Shown here: positions 62,141 to 64,000 of the stretch, one piece after another
Position numbering within the stretch: the stretch's first letter is position 1
How the letters are laid out: every line of letters starts with the position of its first letter
Source: Methanocella conradii HZ254
GTDB taxonomy: Archaea; Halobacteriota; Methanocellia; Methanocellales; Methanocellaceae
NCBI RefSeq assembly: GCF_000251105.1
Contig: NC_017034.1
Coordinates: 1,612,001 to 1,676,000 of the forward strand
Reading direction: 5' to 3'
DNA length: 64,000 nucleotides
Program-made: the position numbers and the translations under genes
Notes under the pieces: model-generated
The model's database searches: none
The model's input: the letters and a program-made list of their open reading frames with translations, nothing else
What the model was told of the DNA's origin: nothing

Positions 62141-62264
62141 GGTTTGGCGGCGTTCCAGGTTTTCCGGGGACTCGCGTACCCGAGTACTCCCTGGTACGTG
62201 GGCGGGTTTAACTTCCGGGTTCGGTGTGGGTCCGGGTGGTTCCCCGCCGCTTTGGCCGCCAAAA
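62141..62264 (-). rRNA. 5S rRNA (linked to 23S)
   Basis: Minus strand, directly downstream of 23S. Shows GGCGGCC at the 5' end, CGAACCCGGAAGTTAAACCC, GAGTACTCGGGTACGCGAG and GCCGCC at the 3' end. T-rich sequence on the minus strand near 62103-62109 follows and may end transcription. Boundaries are good to a few bases. Confidence 0.88.
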
Positions 62265-62399
62265 CCAGTCATGTGTTGAACATGAGAGGTGGTTGTCCTT
62301 GTTGTTTTGCTGTGTGTTTGCGGGTCTCTTGGTTTGCGTATTGGATTGTAATTATCGTGTCTTGTCGTGTTTTTGTCTTGTTGTGTTTTGGCTTGTTTG

Positions 62400-64000
<1,601 letters not shown>

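Overview
The window is a piece of an archaeal chromosome, almost certainly a methanogen and most likely of the Methanocellales or a close relative. The sequence shows an archaeal RNA polymerase subunit L, TFE-alpha, exosome Csl4, the archaeosine enzymes ArcS and RaSEA, aTrm56, chromosomal protein MC1, a geranylgeranyl reductase for archaeal lipids, XerA, a CbiMNQO-type metal importer and DUF3344/PKD surface proteins. The order-level placement is inference from gene content.

Layout. (1) 1-6115: two minus-strand surface-protein genes, a 1727-residue DUF3344/PKD/CARDB protein followed by a second DUF3344 gene broken by an in-frame TAG. (2) 6.3-24.5 kb: a metal or tetrapyrrole uptake island. It has six paralogous FecB/BtuF-type binding proteins (four lipoproteins, two with an N-terminal calcium-binding EF-hand/dockerin-like segment), two PGF-CTERM surface proteins, a CobN-like chelatase subunit, two ABC-2 permeases (one with an ATPase), one FecCD permease and one FecE ATPase. 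A degenerate TnpB element sits in the middle. (3) 24.6-29.7 kb: ChlI/ChlD-type chelatase ATPase genes whose two reading frames look joined by a -1 frameshift, then a cobalt/nickel ECF transporter (CbiO, CbiQ, CbiM, PDGLE/CbiN-like). (4) 29.9-39 kb: a KGG-repeat protein, a Kef-type antiporter, an endonuclease-IV-like protein, a second BtuD/BtuC pair, AlaX, cupin, geranylgeranyl reductase and pentapeptide-repeat genes. (5) 39.4-50.9 kb: xerA with a dif-like site just upstream, YkgJ, YgiQ, MscS, APC permease, PyrF, SppA, tRNA-Cys, a second KGG protein, MC1, a peptidase-MA-like protein and a chagasin-like inhibitor. (6) 50.9-59.1 kb: an information-processing block (METTL5-like methylase, Csl4, RpoL, aTrm56, ATP-grasp, TFE, HD protein) and the ArcS/RaSEA pair. 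(7) 59.3-64 kb: a third KGG protein, a divergent 5S rRNA, two unknown secreted-protein genes, a second 5S rRNA and the 3' part of 23S rRNA, the rRNAs all on the minus strand.

How the parts fit: the first half is dominated by capture, import and metallation (or demetallation) of a metal chelate. Surface binding proteins feed FecCD/BtuCD permeases, CobN with ChlI/ChlD forms an ATP-driven chelatase, and CbiMNQO brings in Co or Ni. The substrate (cobalamin, heme, F430-like or another tetrapyrrole) cannot be read from the sequence. The most unusual items are the chlI/chlD frameshift, the duplicated EF-hand binding protein/PGF-CTERM module, the dif-like site beside xerA, an operator-like inverted repeat placed over the predicted start of one uptake operon, a ribosome-site-sequestering hairpin, and two divergent 5S genes flanking an insertion.
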